Assembly: GCF_017873435.1 (NCBI RefSeq)
Contig: NZ_JAGGKG010000010.1
Coordinates: 62,001 to 126,000, forward strand
DNA: 64,000 nucleotides
Direction: 5' to 3'
DNA from: Paenibacillus turicensis
GTDB taxonomy: Bacteria; Bacillota; Bacilli; Paenibacillales; Paenibacillaceae
This document shows positions 63,779-64,000 of this stretch, piece after piece (position 1 is the first letter of the stretch; each line of letters starts with the position of its first letter). Under the pieces are notes generated by a model. That model did no database searches. It had not been told where the DNA came from and was given only the letters and a program-made list of their open reading frames with translations. Position numbers and translations under genes: made by a program.

Positions 63779-64000
63779 TCATATCGCCGAGGCTTGTATT
63801 TTAGCTCTACTTTTTAGCTTATAGTAATGAATAACAAATAACACAACTCCAACTCCAGATGCAATCACTTCAGTAATGGTTGTAGACCAGATCAACCCAC
63901 TTAATCCCCACCATTTGTGCATCAAAATAATAACAGGTATAAATAATCCGCCTTGGCAAACCGCCATAATATTAGCAGGTATCGCCTCTCCCGCAGCTTT
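63779..64000 (-). CDS. MATE-family efflux transporter, C-terminal end (partial)
   Basis: The frame is open to the window edge. In-frame sequence AAGEAIPANIMAVCQGGLFI, then membrane helices PVIILMHKWWGLSGLIWSTT and ASGVGVVLFVIHYYKLK, matches the last two helices of MATE/NorM-type drug-sodium antiporters. The 5' part lies beyond the window. Confidence 0.82.
   Translation of the reverse strand, partial: KAAGEAIPANIMAVCQGGLFIPVIILMHKWWGLSGLIWSTTITEVIASGVGVVLFVIHYYKLKSRAKIQASAI

Overview
The window comes from a low-GC, spore-forming member of the Bacillales, most probably a Paenibacillus or close relative (Paenibacillaceae). The evidence is a spore-coat transglutaminase (tgl-like), YesM/YesN-type two-component control of a CUT1 sugar ABC importer, an AraC regulator fused to a siderophore-binding domain, a GH11 xylanase with a C-terminal carbohydrate-binding module, a ydaO-type c-di-AMP riboswitch, and NreABC with NirBD and siroheme genes. 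The species cannot be fixed from the sequence alone. No rRNA, tRNA, CRISPR array or complete mobile element was seen.

Layout. (1) 0.1-5 kb: an AraC regulator whose reading frame runs without a stop into an iron-siderophore binding lipoprotein, a CPBP membrane protease, and a GHKL/LytTR two-component pair. (2) 5.1-11 kb: a five-gene sugar-uptake locus (sensor, regulator, binding lipoprotein, two permeases). (3) 11-21.8 kb: mixed genes, namely a PAF-acetylhydrolase-like esterase, a kinase, a broken isochorismatase gene, a V4R protein, a riboswitch-controlled CAP-domain secreted protein, a YdjC/ChbG deacetylase, transglutaminase, a YhgE/Pip membrane protein and a DUF6809 protein. (4) 22-33.3 kb: an accessory zone. 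It opens with a large repeat-metallophosphoesterase fusion and continues through decayed genes (methyltransferase, ABC-2 permease, small membrane proteins) mixed with small-molecule kinases, an HD phosphohydrolase, a HAD phosphatase and orphan ORFs. (5) 33.4-37.2 kb: a second Fur-linked siderophore locus (binding lipoprotein, FhuF-like reductase, AraC-binding-protein fusion). (6) 37.3-48.2 kb: nucleotidyltransferase, phosphatase, kinase, two TipAS-type MerR regulators with textbook 19-bp-spacer promoters, a J-domain/TPR protein with a DUF1266 partner, a PatB/MalY aminotransferase and a class-C beta-lactamase-like hydrolase. (7) 48.2-53.2 kb: the xylanase and secreted or membrane proteins of unknown role. 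(8) 53.3-60.7 kb: a complete nitrite-reduction and siroheme locus with its oxygen/nitrate sensor, nreABC-sirB-sirC and nirB-nirD-cobA. (9) 60.9-64 kb: a truncated nucleotidyltransferase, a secreted protein, a SUKH-like protein, a GNAT acetyltransferase and the end of a MATE transporter.

How it works together. NreA (GAF), NreB (cysteine-cluster kinase) and NreC are encoded with siroheme enzymes. A sequence matching the NreC operator and an Fnr-like palindrome lie upstream of nirB, so nitrite reduction and its cofactor supply look co-regulated. Two iron loci pair AraC-type sensors with siderophore-binding domains and Fur boxes; neither has a permease nearby. The strongest oddities are the Fur box and lipoprotein start buried inside an AraC reading frame, the repeat-metallophosphoesterase protein, a NirD that keeps its Rieske cysteines but has lost both Rieske histidines, and the pseudogene-rich strip at 24.9-28.3 kb. 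No clearly new multi-gene system could be demonstrated.
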